This document shows, piece by piece, positions 23,698 through 34,793 of a stretch of DNA of 64,000 bases (positions are counted from its first letter, which is position 1; every line of letters starts with the position of its first letter). The notes under the pieces were generated by a model, which saw only the letters and a program-made list of their open reading frames with translations, made no database searches and had not been told where the DNA came from. The DNA lies in the NCBI RefSeq assembly GCF_022376445.1, contig NW_025955036.1:1-64000 (forward strand), in the 5' to 3' direction. Source of the stretch: Fomitopsis serialis (taxonomy: Eukaryota; Basidiomycota; Agaricomycetes; Polyporales; Fomitopsidaceae). Position numbers and translations under genes: made by a program.

Positions 23698-25144
23698 ATG
23701 CATCCCGAGCTGCCCTATCTTGCCTTCATCGCCGCCTCCCTTGTCTTGGTTCCTCTCCCTTGGCACTGGCGAGCCCGTAATGTTGCCACACTCTCGATTA
23801 TTGCGTGGCTGTTTGTCGTGAATACGATCTATGGCGTCGACGCTGTCATCTGGGCGGACAATGTAGACATCGTCATTCCCGTCTGGTGCGACATCAGTAA
23901 GTCTGTCCTACTATGTGGTGTGGTGTAGGCTGATTACGGTGACCCTCAGCGACGAAGATTCTAATTGGTGCAAATATGGCATTACCTGCTGCCTGCATGT
24001 GCATTTGTATCCACCTCGAACAAGTCGCGTCTCTCCGCGATGCGAGGATATCAACTGCCACCAAGCAAAGGAGGCAGGTCTTCGAGGGCCTCATTTGTTT
24101 CGGTCTGCCTGCGGTTTGGATGGCTCTTCGTACGTTGTATCCATCGTCCTTCACTGTTACGTCTCTCACTTGGCCTACAGACTACGTCGTCCAAGGACAC
24201 CGTTTCGACATCATTGAAGGCTACGGTTGCCGACCCAGTACATACGTCTCCGTCCCCTCCATGCTTCTCCTCTGGGTCCCGCCACTCATCCTCTCCGCTA
24301 TCTCCTTTGTCTTCGCCGGTAAGCCCCACGTCCCTCTACGAGATACTAACTGACCTCCCGCCACCAGCCCTCGCGCTACACCACTTCATCCAGCGCCGCC
24401 TCACCTTCGCCAAGCACCTCGCCAACTCACGAAGCGGGCTCACCACCTCGCGGTACATGCGCCTCATCTGATGTCCACCATCCTGATGTTCATCGGCGTG
24501 ATTTCCACATCCATCACGCTGTGGTACTCCACGCTCAGCCTCCGCCCGTGGACGAGCTTCGCGGACGTGCACTGGGGCTTCTCCGCGATCGACCAGTATG
24601 CCATGTTCGGGACGCCGCAGCTGGCGCTCACGTATTACTACGTGATTTGGCTGATCGTGCCGGTGTCGTCGTTCGTGTTCTTTGCGTTCTTTGCGTTCGG
24701 ACGTGATGCGGTGATGGAGTATGGTGCCTGCGTTGCATGGGTACGGAGAGTCATGCTTAGGCAGAGGCAGACCGACCGCAAGGCTCCTTCTGACTTTGTT
24801 TCTCTTCCTTCGGCAAGGTGAATATTGACCGCAGATGTCTCTTACCGCCTCCGCTGATATCCATCTGTAGGATGCCCACGAGTCCTTTCTCGAAGTTCTC
24901 CAGCTCATCAAAGAGCACCTTCCCCACAAGCGAACCAACTACGCCTATCTCTGCGGAGAAGAACGCCAGCTTCTTTGAGAACCGAAACCCTCCTACGTTG
25001 CCACCTTTGTGCCATTCCCTTGGCAACAGTTTCACTTGCCCCGACAGGCCGTATTCGTACACTTCGTTTGTTCGCTCTTCCTCGCGCCCGTCTCCACCGT
25101 CTGTTCAATTTTCTGGCCGTGGTTCGGTTAGACATGCTCTCTGA
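23698..25144 (+). CDS. STE3-type pheromone receptor 1, one apparent frameshift
   Basis: Exons 23698-23896, 23950-24129, 24181-24318, 24368-24817 and 24871-25144. The protein would be about 413 aa: a 7-helix GPCR (starts MHPELPYLAF; TM1 ends WHWRARNVAT) with a Ser/Pro-rich cytoplasmic tail. The first three exon lengths (199, 180, 138) equal those of the receptors at 28919 and 33080, so these three form one class. Near 24468 one base appears to be missing (CTCATCTGATG). This makes a stop between helices 5 and 6; the correct frame resumes at once and runs through helices 6-7. Receptors of this class sense a farnesylated peptide from a partner of different B type and signal through a G protein to the mating MAPK pathway. 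Confidence 0.85.
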
Positions 25145-26542
25145 TTACCTCTGGCTCATATCGTCCTGGTCTTCTCTGTGCGCCGCCACACAGATTCCTC
25201 AATGGCTGCTCTCGTTCGATGTACAGATTCCCTCGCTGTAACACAACTCGCTGTATCTATAACTTCGCCTCGAACTTGATATATGGGCTTCACCGTCATG
25301 CTATGGTCTTTACGCTCTGTTCTCTGGTGTGGAAGGGGGCGCCTTCTGATTCAGGTCTTGACGCAAACCCTCTATTGTTCATTTCAGCTTCCGTTCGTAC
25401 TCCTTTTGTCTCCGCACTGTTAGTCGAGAAAGGTTGAAGTATGCAGGACCTTCCTTCTCACTGGAAGAAACAATGCCAACGAGCTCAACCCAAGCCCGCC
25501 TCCTATCGATATTTTTGCAACATATGTAGCTTCCTGCAAGTACGACGCCCTGGCACCCAGTCAGTCATGTGCGGCATATACATAAGTACTACCAGTGGCG
25601 TTCCGCACTATGCCACGGCTGTGTCGTCTCATCTCATCCGACTCGGAGTGGACGGTAAGTACCCTGAGAGTAGTCCAGGTATGCGGGCTGTGCCGGACCA
25701 GTACCAGACGTTTGAACTACCACTAAGTTAGGCTATTACTACTATGTACTAGGTGTATGCGCTCCATTGCGCTGCGGGGGAGGGGGAGGGGGTCAGCCAC
25801 CCCGGGCCGTCTAATCCCGCCACAATCCTGATCGGCGTCTGTCGTTGTGACCGGCTTGCTTGACGCCACGACCTCTCACGCTCGCTCATGGATTCTTCGG
25901 CATCTGAACGATCTGAACGTTTGAACTCTCGTCGTCGACACTGCGCACTCTCAGCCGTGAAACAATAATCTAGAGCTTCAAAGTTATACACAACTGTGAG
26001 GCGACCAGACACCCCTTTGCATCATATGGTCCTCGTCGGCCGTCATCCGCACGCTCGAAGAATTCAGCCAAGTGTACAACGTTCAACGTCAACATTCAGA
26101 TGTCCGAGTCTCAGCGGCGTCCATATTGGCTCAGCATACTGGGGCGACGTTCAATTCTTATTGAGCGTGGGCAACCTCAGCGGCTATGAACGCATATCGT
26201 ATCCCCACAAAATGCAACTGGTTACTGGTACGGAGGCTTACAACACGATCAATAGGTAATAGGCGACCACTATCAAGGGTCATGACGGCAGAAAGTCGAA
26301 AGTGAGTAGGAGTACAGGCCTCCAAAAGTGATAAATAGGCTACTGGGGAGCTGTCAGTTTGCGAGGGCAGCCCGATGTCCGAGGGCGCACTCACAGGATA
26401 CAGGTGTAAGCGGCTACATTGGTCTTCTTTCGGTGACTCCGGAAGTGGGACAAATGGTCCCGCTGGTGAAGCATCGTAGGTCGATATGTCTTACAATTGT
26501 TGGAAGCTGGGCCACTCACGGTATCGTTGGTTATTGCGGCAT
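25145..26542. other. No gene recognised
   Basis: Intergenic region between receptor 1 and the first pheromone gene. No CaaX-ending small frame starting MD was found here on either strand. Confidence 0.5.
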
Positions 26543-26689
26543 TTAGGAAATGACACAGTAGAAGCCTGTGCCACTACCGCTGTGCTCGAAGTCCACTGGG
26601 ACGACGGGTTCGTCTTCCGACTGTTGACGAAAGTCGGCGAGGGATGCCTCAAGTGAGAGGATAGTATCGAGCGTGTCCAAAGAATCCAT
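26543..26689 (-). CDS. Mating pheromone precursor 1 (CaaX = CVIS)
   Basis: A 48-residue single-exon frame beginning MDSLDTLDTI and ending HSGSGTGFYCVIS. The last four residues are a CaaX farnesylation box. An acidic/His pair (EH) just before SGSG matches the usual processing site of basidiomycete precursors, which would leave a peptide of about nine residues ending in farnesyl-cysteine. It lies head-to-head with receptor 2 (27029), sharing a 339-bp promoter region. Too short for most gene finders. Ser in the last position is compatible with farnesylation. Confidence 0.88.
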   Translation of the reverse strand: MDSLDTLDTILSLEASLADFRQQSEDEPVVPVDFEHSGSGTGFYCVIS

Positions 26690-26893
26690 GTGAGCAGTTT
26701 GAGTGGGTCAAAAAGGTACGCGGAAGTCGCTAGGGTCTCTTGGGGCGGGCAAGGTGCGTCTCCCTTTCCGTCCTTTATACGCTCTCCCTCGCTGATTAAC
26801 TCATGCCATAAGCGTGTTCCGGCCGCTCAATGAGGCCAGAGACCATTGTGCCCCGAATAAAGGATGGTGGGCGGATCACGTGACTCTCTGATC

Positions 26894-26902
26894 GTCCTTT
26901 GT
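26894..26902 (-). promoter_or_regulatory. Putative pheromone-response element (ACAAAGGAC)
   Basis: Lies in the divergent promoter between pheromone gene 1 (205 bp from its start) and receptor 2 (127 bp). It is close to ACAAAGGGA, the site bound by the HMG-box regulator Prf1 in Ustilago. Confidence 0.4.
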
Positions 26903-27028
26903 GGCTTGAAGCGCCCATGTCTTGCATTGTCCTGGCGAACCGTCTTTTAACCCACCTGGCGGCAGTGGCGCGTTCAGCCCAAGCCCCCCCTTTCACCGGT
27001 TAAACTATCCATCGAGTACTCTCTGGCG

Positions 27029-28455
27029 ATGGCCGCCGACCCCACATATCCTCTGTATCCCGTCATTGCTTTCGTCGGGTTCGTTCTCGCGTTGATACCC
27101 CTGCCATGGCACCTACAGTCCTGGAATTCCGGAACCTGCTATTATATGATCTGGACGGCACTCGCGTGCCTTAACGAGTTTATCAATTCCGTTATCTGGG
27201 CGAATACCGTCCTGGATGTTGCGCCTGTCTGGTGCGATGTCTGTAAGTATTCAGTCGCTCTCAGTCATCTCCTTGGCGCTGAATGTTGTTCAGCCACAAG
27301 GATTACGGTTGGCGCATCAGTTGGTATTCCCGCTGCTTCTCTCTGTATCAATCGTCGACTATATAAAATCGCACGTATGCATGCGGTGGGAACGACGAAA
27401 TCCGAGGTATGCATCTTATATCTGTGTGATCCTCTCGTTAATTGACGGTGTTGGCTAGAAACGGCGCGCCATCCTTATTGACTCTCTCATCTGTGTACTC
27501 TTTCCGGTGATTTGCATTGCTCTTTGTGAGTGACCTTCCCCTAAAGTCTACGCGGCGCTCATACTGATTGTGGAGCAGCGTACATTGTGCAGGGTCACCG
27601 CTACAACCTCTTTGAGATACTCGGCTGCTATCCTGCGATATATAACACTATCCCCGCATATCCATTGGTTTACATGTGGCCGGTCGCCATCGGCTTGGTG
27701 TCGGCGGTGTATTGCGGTAAGTCTATGTCGAGTCCAGATTGGGTGAAGCACTCACGAGCTTCTTTTCAGTCCTCTCGTTACGTTCTCTGCTTGCCCGACA
27801 AGCCCAATTCCGCGAATTCATCTCGGCAACCACAGGGTTGACCAGCAGTCGTTACTTTCGTCTCATGGCCCTGGCTGCGACAGAGCTTCTCTTCACTGTT
27901 CCATTTGGGATCTACCAGATCTACTGTAACTCTCTCGGCGGCGTCGCCCCCTGGCAGGGTTGGGCTAACACCCACTACGACTTCTCCCGGGTGGATCAAT
28001 ACGCTGCTATTCTTTGGACGTCTGACCCTTCCCTCGCCGTTCCACTGCAGCTGAGTCGCTGGATCATAGTTTCCTGCGCTTTCATATTCTTTGCTTTCTT
28101 CGGCTTCGCGGAAGAAGCGCGGAAACGCTACTACGCCATTTACTCCGCGATTGGCTCTCGTTTGCAAGCTCTGCGTGTGTTGGGCTTTAGGCATCGGAGC
28201 GAGTCGTACGTCATTTTCGTTAATGTGCACTTCGCTTATGCTCACGCCGTTGACAGGAAACATGCCCCCACGCAGCCGAAAGCCCCCTGCTACCCAGAGG
28301 AATCGTTGCCCGCATATACGCCACCTGCTTGGTCTCCCGGATGGCGCTCCCTGGCATCCGTTACAGTCGCCGACAGCGACCCTTCCCCCATCGACTCGTC
28401 GTTCTCCGACAAGTTCCCAACAGACTTCACTCAATCTGCGCACGACAAATGCTGA
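27029..28455 (+). CDS. STE3-type pheromone receptor 2
   Basis: Exons 27029-27242, 27294-27406, 27459-27525, 27579-27716, 27770-28205 and 28257-28455. All phases close, giving 388 aa and no break. Seven hydrophobic helices: TM1 ends PLPWHLQSWNSGTC, helix 3 region ASVGIPAASLCINRRLY, helix 7 ends FFGFAEEARKRY. A short Pro/Ser-rich tail follows. An extra intron after CINRRLYKI..KSE separates this gene and receptor 5 (37234) from the other class. The start MAADPTYPLYP is the only ATG that gives a normal-length extracellular N-terminus. Transcribed away from pheromone gene 1. Confidence 0.92.
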
Positions 28456-28918
28456 CGCCCTTGATATGACCTACACGACGCTTTCCATTCTACTACCTCT
28501 GTGCCCGTGGCGTTTGTATCGCTAGTAACGTATTCGTACTGTATAACCAATGATCTTCAGCTATGTATATGGACGTCGTCTGTGCCGAGTGATACCGTTA
28601 TTCTTGTGGGATGCCATCCAGAACCTCTGACTTTTAAGGGTCACTACGCATCGCAGCTGTACATGAAGACCGGTGGCTTTGTCGTGTCCATTCATTGAAC
28701 TCTGGAAAAGGTTGCTTGAGGCTGCAAAATTGACGGCGACACAGGTTCACCCAACTCAAAGTCATACACAGCGAACGAATATGATAAAATATTGCTACAA
28801 GACCCGCTCGACAACTTACAAGTACAGATACAAAGAAGACGAGACGTGGTTCATCCATCATGTGATTCGTGGCATGTAGACGGCTGAACGTTGGTGGGAG
28901 TAAGAGGCCGAGTAGCCT
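28456..28918. other. Convergent intergenic region
   Basis: Between the 3' ends of receptors 2 and 3. No gene seen. Confidence 0.5.
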
Positions 28919-30405
28919 CTATGAAGGAGGGTATGCACGAGGCGGAGGCGTCAGAGGTAAAGGTGCATGCATGCTTGTACAGTGCTTGGGACGGTATCCA
29001 TTGGAGGCGCTGGGGGCAGGGTAGCTGGAATAGCTAGGCAGAGACGAGTTCCAGGGGACACTATAAGGAGTGAAGGACGTCCTGAACGACGGCGGGCTAT
29101 CATTCCACACGCTCGGACCCTTCTCAGCGTCGGGGCGAGTAGGCGTGCGGAGAGAATCGTCAGAAAAACTAGTCTTGACGAAGGTGGTAGAATCCGAAGG
29201 TGACACGGGCGAAGGTCTAGGGACACGGCCACTGTGAGTAATCTGACGCAGTGTGTGACGACTGAGCATACCTGAATACAGGAAGAGAGGCGAGGACTTT
29301 GACTTTGTCGTTGGACGGTCGTGGCCGCATCCACCGAGGAAGGAAGCGCCGGATCCACTCCCAACATGCGATGTATGATTGCGCGGTATCTTGACCGAAC
29401 GCGAAGAATATGAAGAATAGGTACGCTGAGACGGGCACAGCCCACCAGAGGAAGTACGCCATGACGAGAGTTTGCTGAGGTATCGTAACCGTGGGGAATT
29501 GGCCGATACGGGAGAAGTCGGAATGCGTGTTGGACCAACTGATCCACGGGCGCAGCCCGTCGCGGTAGGAGAACCAGGTATTGAGGGCCGTGATAAGGAG
29601 ACCCCAGAACATCTCGACGAGGGCCATTGCCATGAGGCGGAAGTAGCGAGAAGGCGTTAACGCGGATGAATTGCTTTGTAGGTGTTTCGCGAACGTTGCT
29701 CGTCGACGGAAGAAATGTGCGAAGGTAAGTGCTGCGAGTCGGGTGAGATGACGTGATATTGGTCTCAGAATTGAACTTACCTGCGTAGACGAGCGTCGCA
29801 AGGGACAGGAGTATAGGCGGAAACCGTATGAGGAAAAACTCGGGGATGGAGACATACGTCTCCGGTCTACAGCCTAGATTCTCAATGATGTCGAATCTGT
29901 GGCCCTGTACAACGTAGTCTAATAAAACATGAGTCAACGACGACGACGAGAGGGGGGCTACTCACATAGGCCCATGTAGACGGCAGGCAGTCCGAAGCAG
30001 AGTACGGAGTCTATTAACATCCGTCTACGTTTATCTGCCTCGGTGATCTGAACCATTCGTGCAGACGCGATGCGCTCCAGATGCATACATAGCGCAAGGC
30101 ATGCTGCTGGAAGTGCAATGTTTGATCCAATGAAGAGGCGCGTCGCTGAGCGGAAACGAGATGAAGGTGAGTCAAAGCGATGAGGCCCGATACCGTAGAA
30201 ACACACCTATGTCGCACCAAACGACATGTTTGACTTCGACGTTGTCAGCCCAGGCAAGAGTGTTTATTCCTTGCGCCAGGTTCACCGCGAACAACCACAA
30301 GCTTATGGCGATGGTTGCTACGTTTCGCGCTCTAACGTGTGCGGGTAGAGGGATGATGACAAGAACAGCGGCCGCGAATGAGCCTAGTGGGAGTCCGACC
30401 TGCAT
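28919..30405 (-). CDS. STE3-type pheromone receptor 3
   Basis: Exons 30405-30207, 30145-29966, 29918-29781, 29731-29272 and 29231-28919, coding 429 aa with no break. The first three exon lengths (199, 180, 138) are identical to receptors 1 and 4. TM1 ends IIPLPAHVRARNVAT. The loop motif YVVQGHRFDIIENLGC is shared by the class. Helix 7 ends FFAFGQDTAQSY. The last intron is only 40 nt. The tail (about 130 residues) is Ser/Pro/Thr rich, as expected for regulated receptors. It is divergent from the receptor relic and pheromone genes 2-3 to its right. Confidence 0.9.
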
Positions 30406-30919
30406 CGTTCGTGTTTAGTGGTAGAGAGCGGGCACATCTGAGCAACAAAGATGGCCGGTTCATGCTCATATCTGAGAGCATGTCGTTATAGATGGTCGTT
30501 TTGGGCGAACAAAGACTCGGATGTCTGTTGTCACTGGCGCCCGCCAATGAGATGCTTCCCGATATGGCAAGTGTATGCAAGTGTGGCGCGGCGCTATCCG
30601 GCGTCGCCGTCACGGTCGACTGAGCTTCTTGCCTCCTCTGTCTAGACTGTACTCTCCAATGCGCCTGTACATCTTATCTTTAACTTACTTTCCTTAGCTG
30701 CGGTAACATGTCATGTCTCGAGGGAGAATTGGTGCATCATGCATCATGTACCAAGTCTGTGAAGCGACGGTCGGCCTCAGGCTCAGAGCTCAGAGCGTCT
30801 CGCACAACGGCAACATCATCAACTCTGCAAGGATAGCAAAGCAACTGTGTCCTTGCCGTGGCATCCTGAGGCCCTCAATTTGGCTGCATGCTATGATATA
30901 TTTTGTGCATATCTAACCT

Positions 30920-31140
30920 GTCTGAAGAAGTTCGTGAACCTCCCGGTCGGGGTCAACAACGCCTTTGATTCCACGCCTATCTAGCGCGATGTTTGTGAGT
31001 ACAACCTCTGGGTGATCATTCGACGTGCTTCTAACCATTTGATTCAGCGACGCGGGTTGTCATTGCTACTTCAGTCGGCATACCGGCCGCGTCCTTATAC
31101 GGCTGAATATGTCATTGCGAGGGTAACCACTGTGACGAAG
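30920..31140 (+). pseudogene. Relic of a receptor-2-type STE3 gene
   Basis: CTATCTAGCGCGATGTTTG followed by GTGAGT (near 30978-31000) mirrors the exon-1 end of receptor 2. After a normal-length intron, CGACGCGGGTTGTCATTGC reads TRVVIATSVGIPAASL, like receptor 2's TRITVGASVGIPAASL. A stop replaces the next codons. YVIARVTTVTK follows in a shifted frame, matching the third-loop segment. Nothing of helices 4-7 was found. It is the remains of a sixth receptor. Confidence 0.7.
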
Positions 31141-31718
31141 TTCGTGGCGACGCACTCTCACCCAACTCTCACCATCATCTACTACCGCCCTGGCGCGCCG
31201 CGGAGAGTGCATGACGTTCATGGTTCACCATTCTGCCTTGGATGGCACCACCATTGTACCCTTTATGACTCAAGCTCACCGAACCGACATATACGCGTAC
31301 TTCTCGGTTGTGACTTACGGCGACACTATTATCATTGTCTCCATGTCGTCGCCGACGACGCCTCAGACTGGTTTCCGTAAGAAGCCAAAGGAATTTGAAA
31401 CAATATCGATACAATTCGAGTCTCTAGAACAACATGCTACAACTTGGAGATTGTGGGGCGCTCGTGGAGGGACCATGAGTTGAACGGGGTATGCGGACTT
31501 GGAAGCACCTGCTCGGGGCCAGCTTGGTGAGCGAACCGCCATATCGTATCAAGAGTCGCACTCACGTCCTTGACCATTAGTACGAAAGCGTACGACGTGT
31601 GCCGTACGGTGAGAAGTCGAATAATTGGTGACGCGCTACGAGCCAGTCCACATCAGCACGTCCGTTGGCGCTTGAGGATGTGGAAGCTCACCTCCGGGCA
31701 CGTACACTGGAGGTGGTG

Positions 31719-31859
31719 CTACGCAATAGTGCAGAATATGGACGAACTGCCTGAGCCGGAGTGATCCATGTCTACGGGGATGTCTGCAGGTCTGGTGTCG
31801 GTGTCTGGGCATCGGAGGAGGGAGGTCTCGGGGATAACAATGTCGAAAAATGCGTCCAT
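31719..31859 (-). CDS. Mating pheromone precursor 2 (CaaX = CTIA)
   Basis: A 46-residue frame starting MDAFFDIVIP and ending HSGSGSSSIFCTIA. CTIA is the CaaX box, and the DH pair before SGSG marks the likely cleavage point, so the mature peptide would be about ten residues ending in modified cysteine. The N-terminal eight residues are almost the same as pheromone precursor 5 (41112), so the two are related. Divergent from precursor 3. The in-frame upstream ATG at 31907 is less likely because all five precursors here start MD. Confidence 0.86.
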   Translation of the reverse strand: MDAFFDIVIPETSLLRCPDTDTRPADIPVDMDHSGSGSSSIFCTIA

Positions 31860-32114
31860 GGCAGATGCAGTGATTGGAACGAACGAAGTGAGAGGTGGCG
31901 ATTCCAAGTGTTGGATGCTCTAAGTCGATGTGAGGATAGTTGAAGCACGAGCTTTTGAGCTTCAGGCCTGAGAAATACGCGCAGACGCTTTTGGAGATCA
32001 ATAAGTCCGCGGGGTCATTGTCTTTGAGCCTGCAGGGCGTACGTGAGCGTGGTTGTTCATCCTCCCCCGTAGTATGCAGACAATGGTGTGCGGTGTTATG
32101 CACCTCACACCCAA

Positions 32115-32123
32115 ACAATAGGG
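32115..32123 (+). promoter_or_regulatory. Putative pheromone-response element (ACAATAGGG)
   Basis: Lies in the 404-bp divergent promoter of pheromone genes 2 and 3, 141 bp before the start of gene 3 and 256 bp from gene 2. Same core as motifs near the other pheromone genes. Confidence 0.35.
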
Positions 32124-32263
32124 TCACGCGTCGAGCATAAGTACCGTGCGGACTGATGCTCGCGCTTGCAACCGAAGATCCATCGCCCAAGTCCGCTGCC
32201 CACTCCGCGCATCACCATCATCACGCACTTCCACCGCCAGCCACCGTCTAACCTTACCGTGCA

Positions 32264-32398
32264 ATGGACGAGCTATACGACCTCACTCTTGCCTTTCCTG
32301 GCATGGATGACGCGCCCACCATGTCCGTCAAATACGACCTCCCTGTTGATCAGGACTCCGTAGAACCACGATCTGGCGAGTACTGCGTTATTGCGTAG
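32264..32398 (+). CDS. Mating pheromone precursor 3 (CaaX = CVIA)
   Basis: A 44-residue single-exon frame starting MDELYDLTLA and ending SVEPRSGEYCVIA. CVIA is a classic farnesylation box. The charged EPR stretch just before SGEYC could be the processing site; if so the mature peptide is very short. Upstream CT-rich DNA is typical of fungal promoters. The gene lies between pheromone gene 2 and receptor 4. Confidence 0.86.
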   Translation: MDELYDLTLAFPGMDDAPTMSVKYDLPVDQDSVEPRSGEYCVIA

Positions 32399-33079
32399 TC
32401 AATCATTCCATGGTAAGTACACCGTTTCACTTGTGGCAATAAGAGAGCTGAATGACAAGCATCTGTAGATTACTAAAGCTAGATAATGCTTAGTATCTCG
32501 CCTAGTCTGTAGCGTCTACGCCATATAATTTCTGTAAGCTTTCGCGGTCACTGCTCACAAACTTCCGACTGATTATGGTCTATACAGCGCCTCGGTATAC
32601 TGTATCCTTAGCTATGGAAGTTACATTGACTCTGGAGACTACTTGTATACCCTTACCCCTCCGCGGGTTATGATACCCTTGATGTAACCTTAGTGCATAC
32701 TAGATCCGTGTATCAGCATGGGCTGTCACGGTCATTATACCAAATATCGGCGAATTTGCGAACACAATCAGAGTGATAACTTGTGTGTGAAGAAGCAGAC
32801 TAGTATTTGCACAGTCGACAGGCTCGTCCTACCGATTACTGTGACTAGAACAATAATGTTCGTGACAGTGAGGTGCGGTGGCCTTTGGTTTCCCAAAATA
32901 GAAAGTGCACTGCCGAAAGCGGAGAGGGGTCCTGCGCAGACAAGCGCCCGTGTGTCAATAGTCTGCGCCGGCTTTGTTGGTGTGCAAACGGTGCACAACT
33001 CGTTACAGCGTCAACATGCGTCCATTTATTGCGCGACCATGCCAGGCGTTGACACAGCGAAGGCACAGTCCTCTCCGCT
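32399..33079. other. Intergenic, promoter of receptor 4
   Basis: No coding signal seen. Contains ACAATAATG near 32850, a weak version of the element found near the pheromone genes. Confidence 0.45.
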
Positions 33080-34793
33080 ATGCCTGCAACACTGTCTGCT
33101 GGCGCTTTCATTGCCGCAATCCTGGTCTTGATACCCTCGCCGGCGCACTGGCGTGCACGGAACGTCGCTATCCTGTCCCTCATTGCCTGGCTAGTTGTGG
33201 TCGACCTCATTTATGGCGTGAACACCATAGTGTGGTCTGGTAACGTCGAGGTTCGTTTGGTCGTCTGGTGCGACATTAGTACGTCTCTCTTCCACCGTCG
33301 TTCAACGGTGTCTGACGTCCAACGTTTGCCCGATCTAGCGACAAAGATTATTATTGGAGCCTCCTCTGCGCTGCCTGCGGCGGCGATGTGCATTTGCAAG
33401 CATCTCGAGCTAGTCGCGTCCGGGCGGGCGGTGCGCTTGACTCGCGAGGATCAGCGGCGGAGGATGTGCTTCGAGTTTGCGATGTGTTTCGGGGCACCGG
33501 TGGTGCTCATGGCTCTGCGTGCGTGCTACCTCTCTCGGAACCTACTATAGCTGACCCGTGTACAGACTATATCGTCCAGGGCCATCGTTTCGACATTGTC
33601 GAAGACATCGGCTGCCAGGCGGCCACCTACTACTCCATCCCAGCGGTATTCATCGTCTGGTTCCCACCTCTGCTCTTCGCGACGATTACGTTTATTTACG
33701 CGGGTGCGTCAACCTATCTCGTATCTTTCTTCTTGCCGTGCTCAACTGTGCTCTCCTAGGCCTCGCCCTTAATCACTTTTTCAGACAACGGCTCAACTTT
33801 GCCACCCACCTCCGGAGCTGCGACTCCGCCCTCACCACCAGCCGGTACCTCCGGCTCATCGCCATATCCATCACGGAGATGCTCTGGGGCGCGTCCCTCA
33901 CCGCGCTCGCGATGTACGACAACATCGCGCCCGGGCTCTACCCCTACACCAGCTGGGCGTCCGTGCACTCCTCCTTCTCGCGCATCGGGCAGTACACCCT
34001 CGTCGAGTTCTCGCCGCGCGCCCGGGGGCAGGCCTTCCTGTTCGTCTGGGCCGTCCCCGCCTCCTCCTTCATCTTCTTCGTGTTCTTCGGCTTCGGCGAG
34101 GAGGCGGTCAAGGACTACCGCAGGGCGCTCTCTTGGGTCGCGCGCAAGGTCGTTCGGCTCCCCGCCAAACACGACAAAACCAAGCTGCCGCTGCTCCCGA
34201 TGGGGTACGTCGCCTCTTTCTCTGCATGGTCGACTGACTGACTGACCCGCGCACCGCACAGCCGGCCCTCCCTGAGCACGACCAAGTTCTCGTCCTCCTT
34301 CCGGCCCTCGTCCTCGTTCGACTTCAGCGACGGCAAGGCGCTCCCCGCGTACTACGCCCCGCGCGACGCGTCCCTCGACATCGAGGACTACGTGCGTCCC
34401 TCCCGCTCCCCGCGCTCCCCGTCGTTCCCCGCAAAGGCGGAGGTCGGCGCGTACCCCGCCCACCGCGCCTCGATCATGCTCAGCGACGCGGAGCTCGACG
34501 CCCTCCTCGCGCGGTGCCCGTCCATCCGCTCCAGCGTGCCCTCGCCGGGCTCGCCTACCGAGCTCGGCCACCGCATCGAGGTCGCCGACGCTCACCCCGC
34601 TGAGCGGCCCGTCTCCACGCACGCGGCCCACAGCTCGCCCATCGCGGCGCCCTCGCCGGCGTACCACTACCGCTCCCCCAGCTCGCCGGGCGGCCACTCC
34701 CACCGCGCCCAGGCCTCGGCGGCGGCGCCATGCCCCGTCAACTTGAACGTAGGGCAAGTACTACTCCTCGTCAACACCGAACGCGCCGCTTGA
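33080..34793 (+). CDS. STE3-type pheromone receptor 4
   Basis: Exons 33080-33278, 33339-33518, 33566-33703, 33760-34204 and 34262-34793, coding 497 aa with no break. Seven helices (TM1 ends SPAHWRARNVAIL; helix 7 ends FFGFGEEAVKDYRR). A tail of about 175 residues, very rich in Ser, Pro and Ala, is the longest in this locus. From about 33790 the base composition becomes strongly GC-rich in the third codon position, unlike the first three exons, which may reflect gene conversion or transfer of the 3' half. Class I receptor by exon pattern. Confidence 0.9.

Noticed and set aside
28951..29020. Minus-strand MDT-start small frame ending MHLYL, considered as a pheromone
   Set aside because: No CaaX cysteine at the end, and it lies in the antisense-compatible region of the receptor 3 last exon in another frame.
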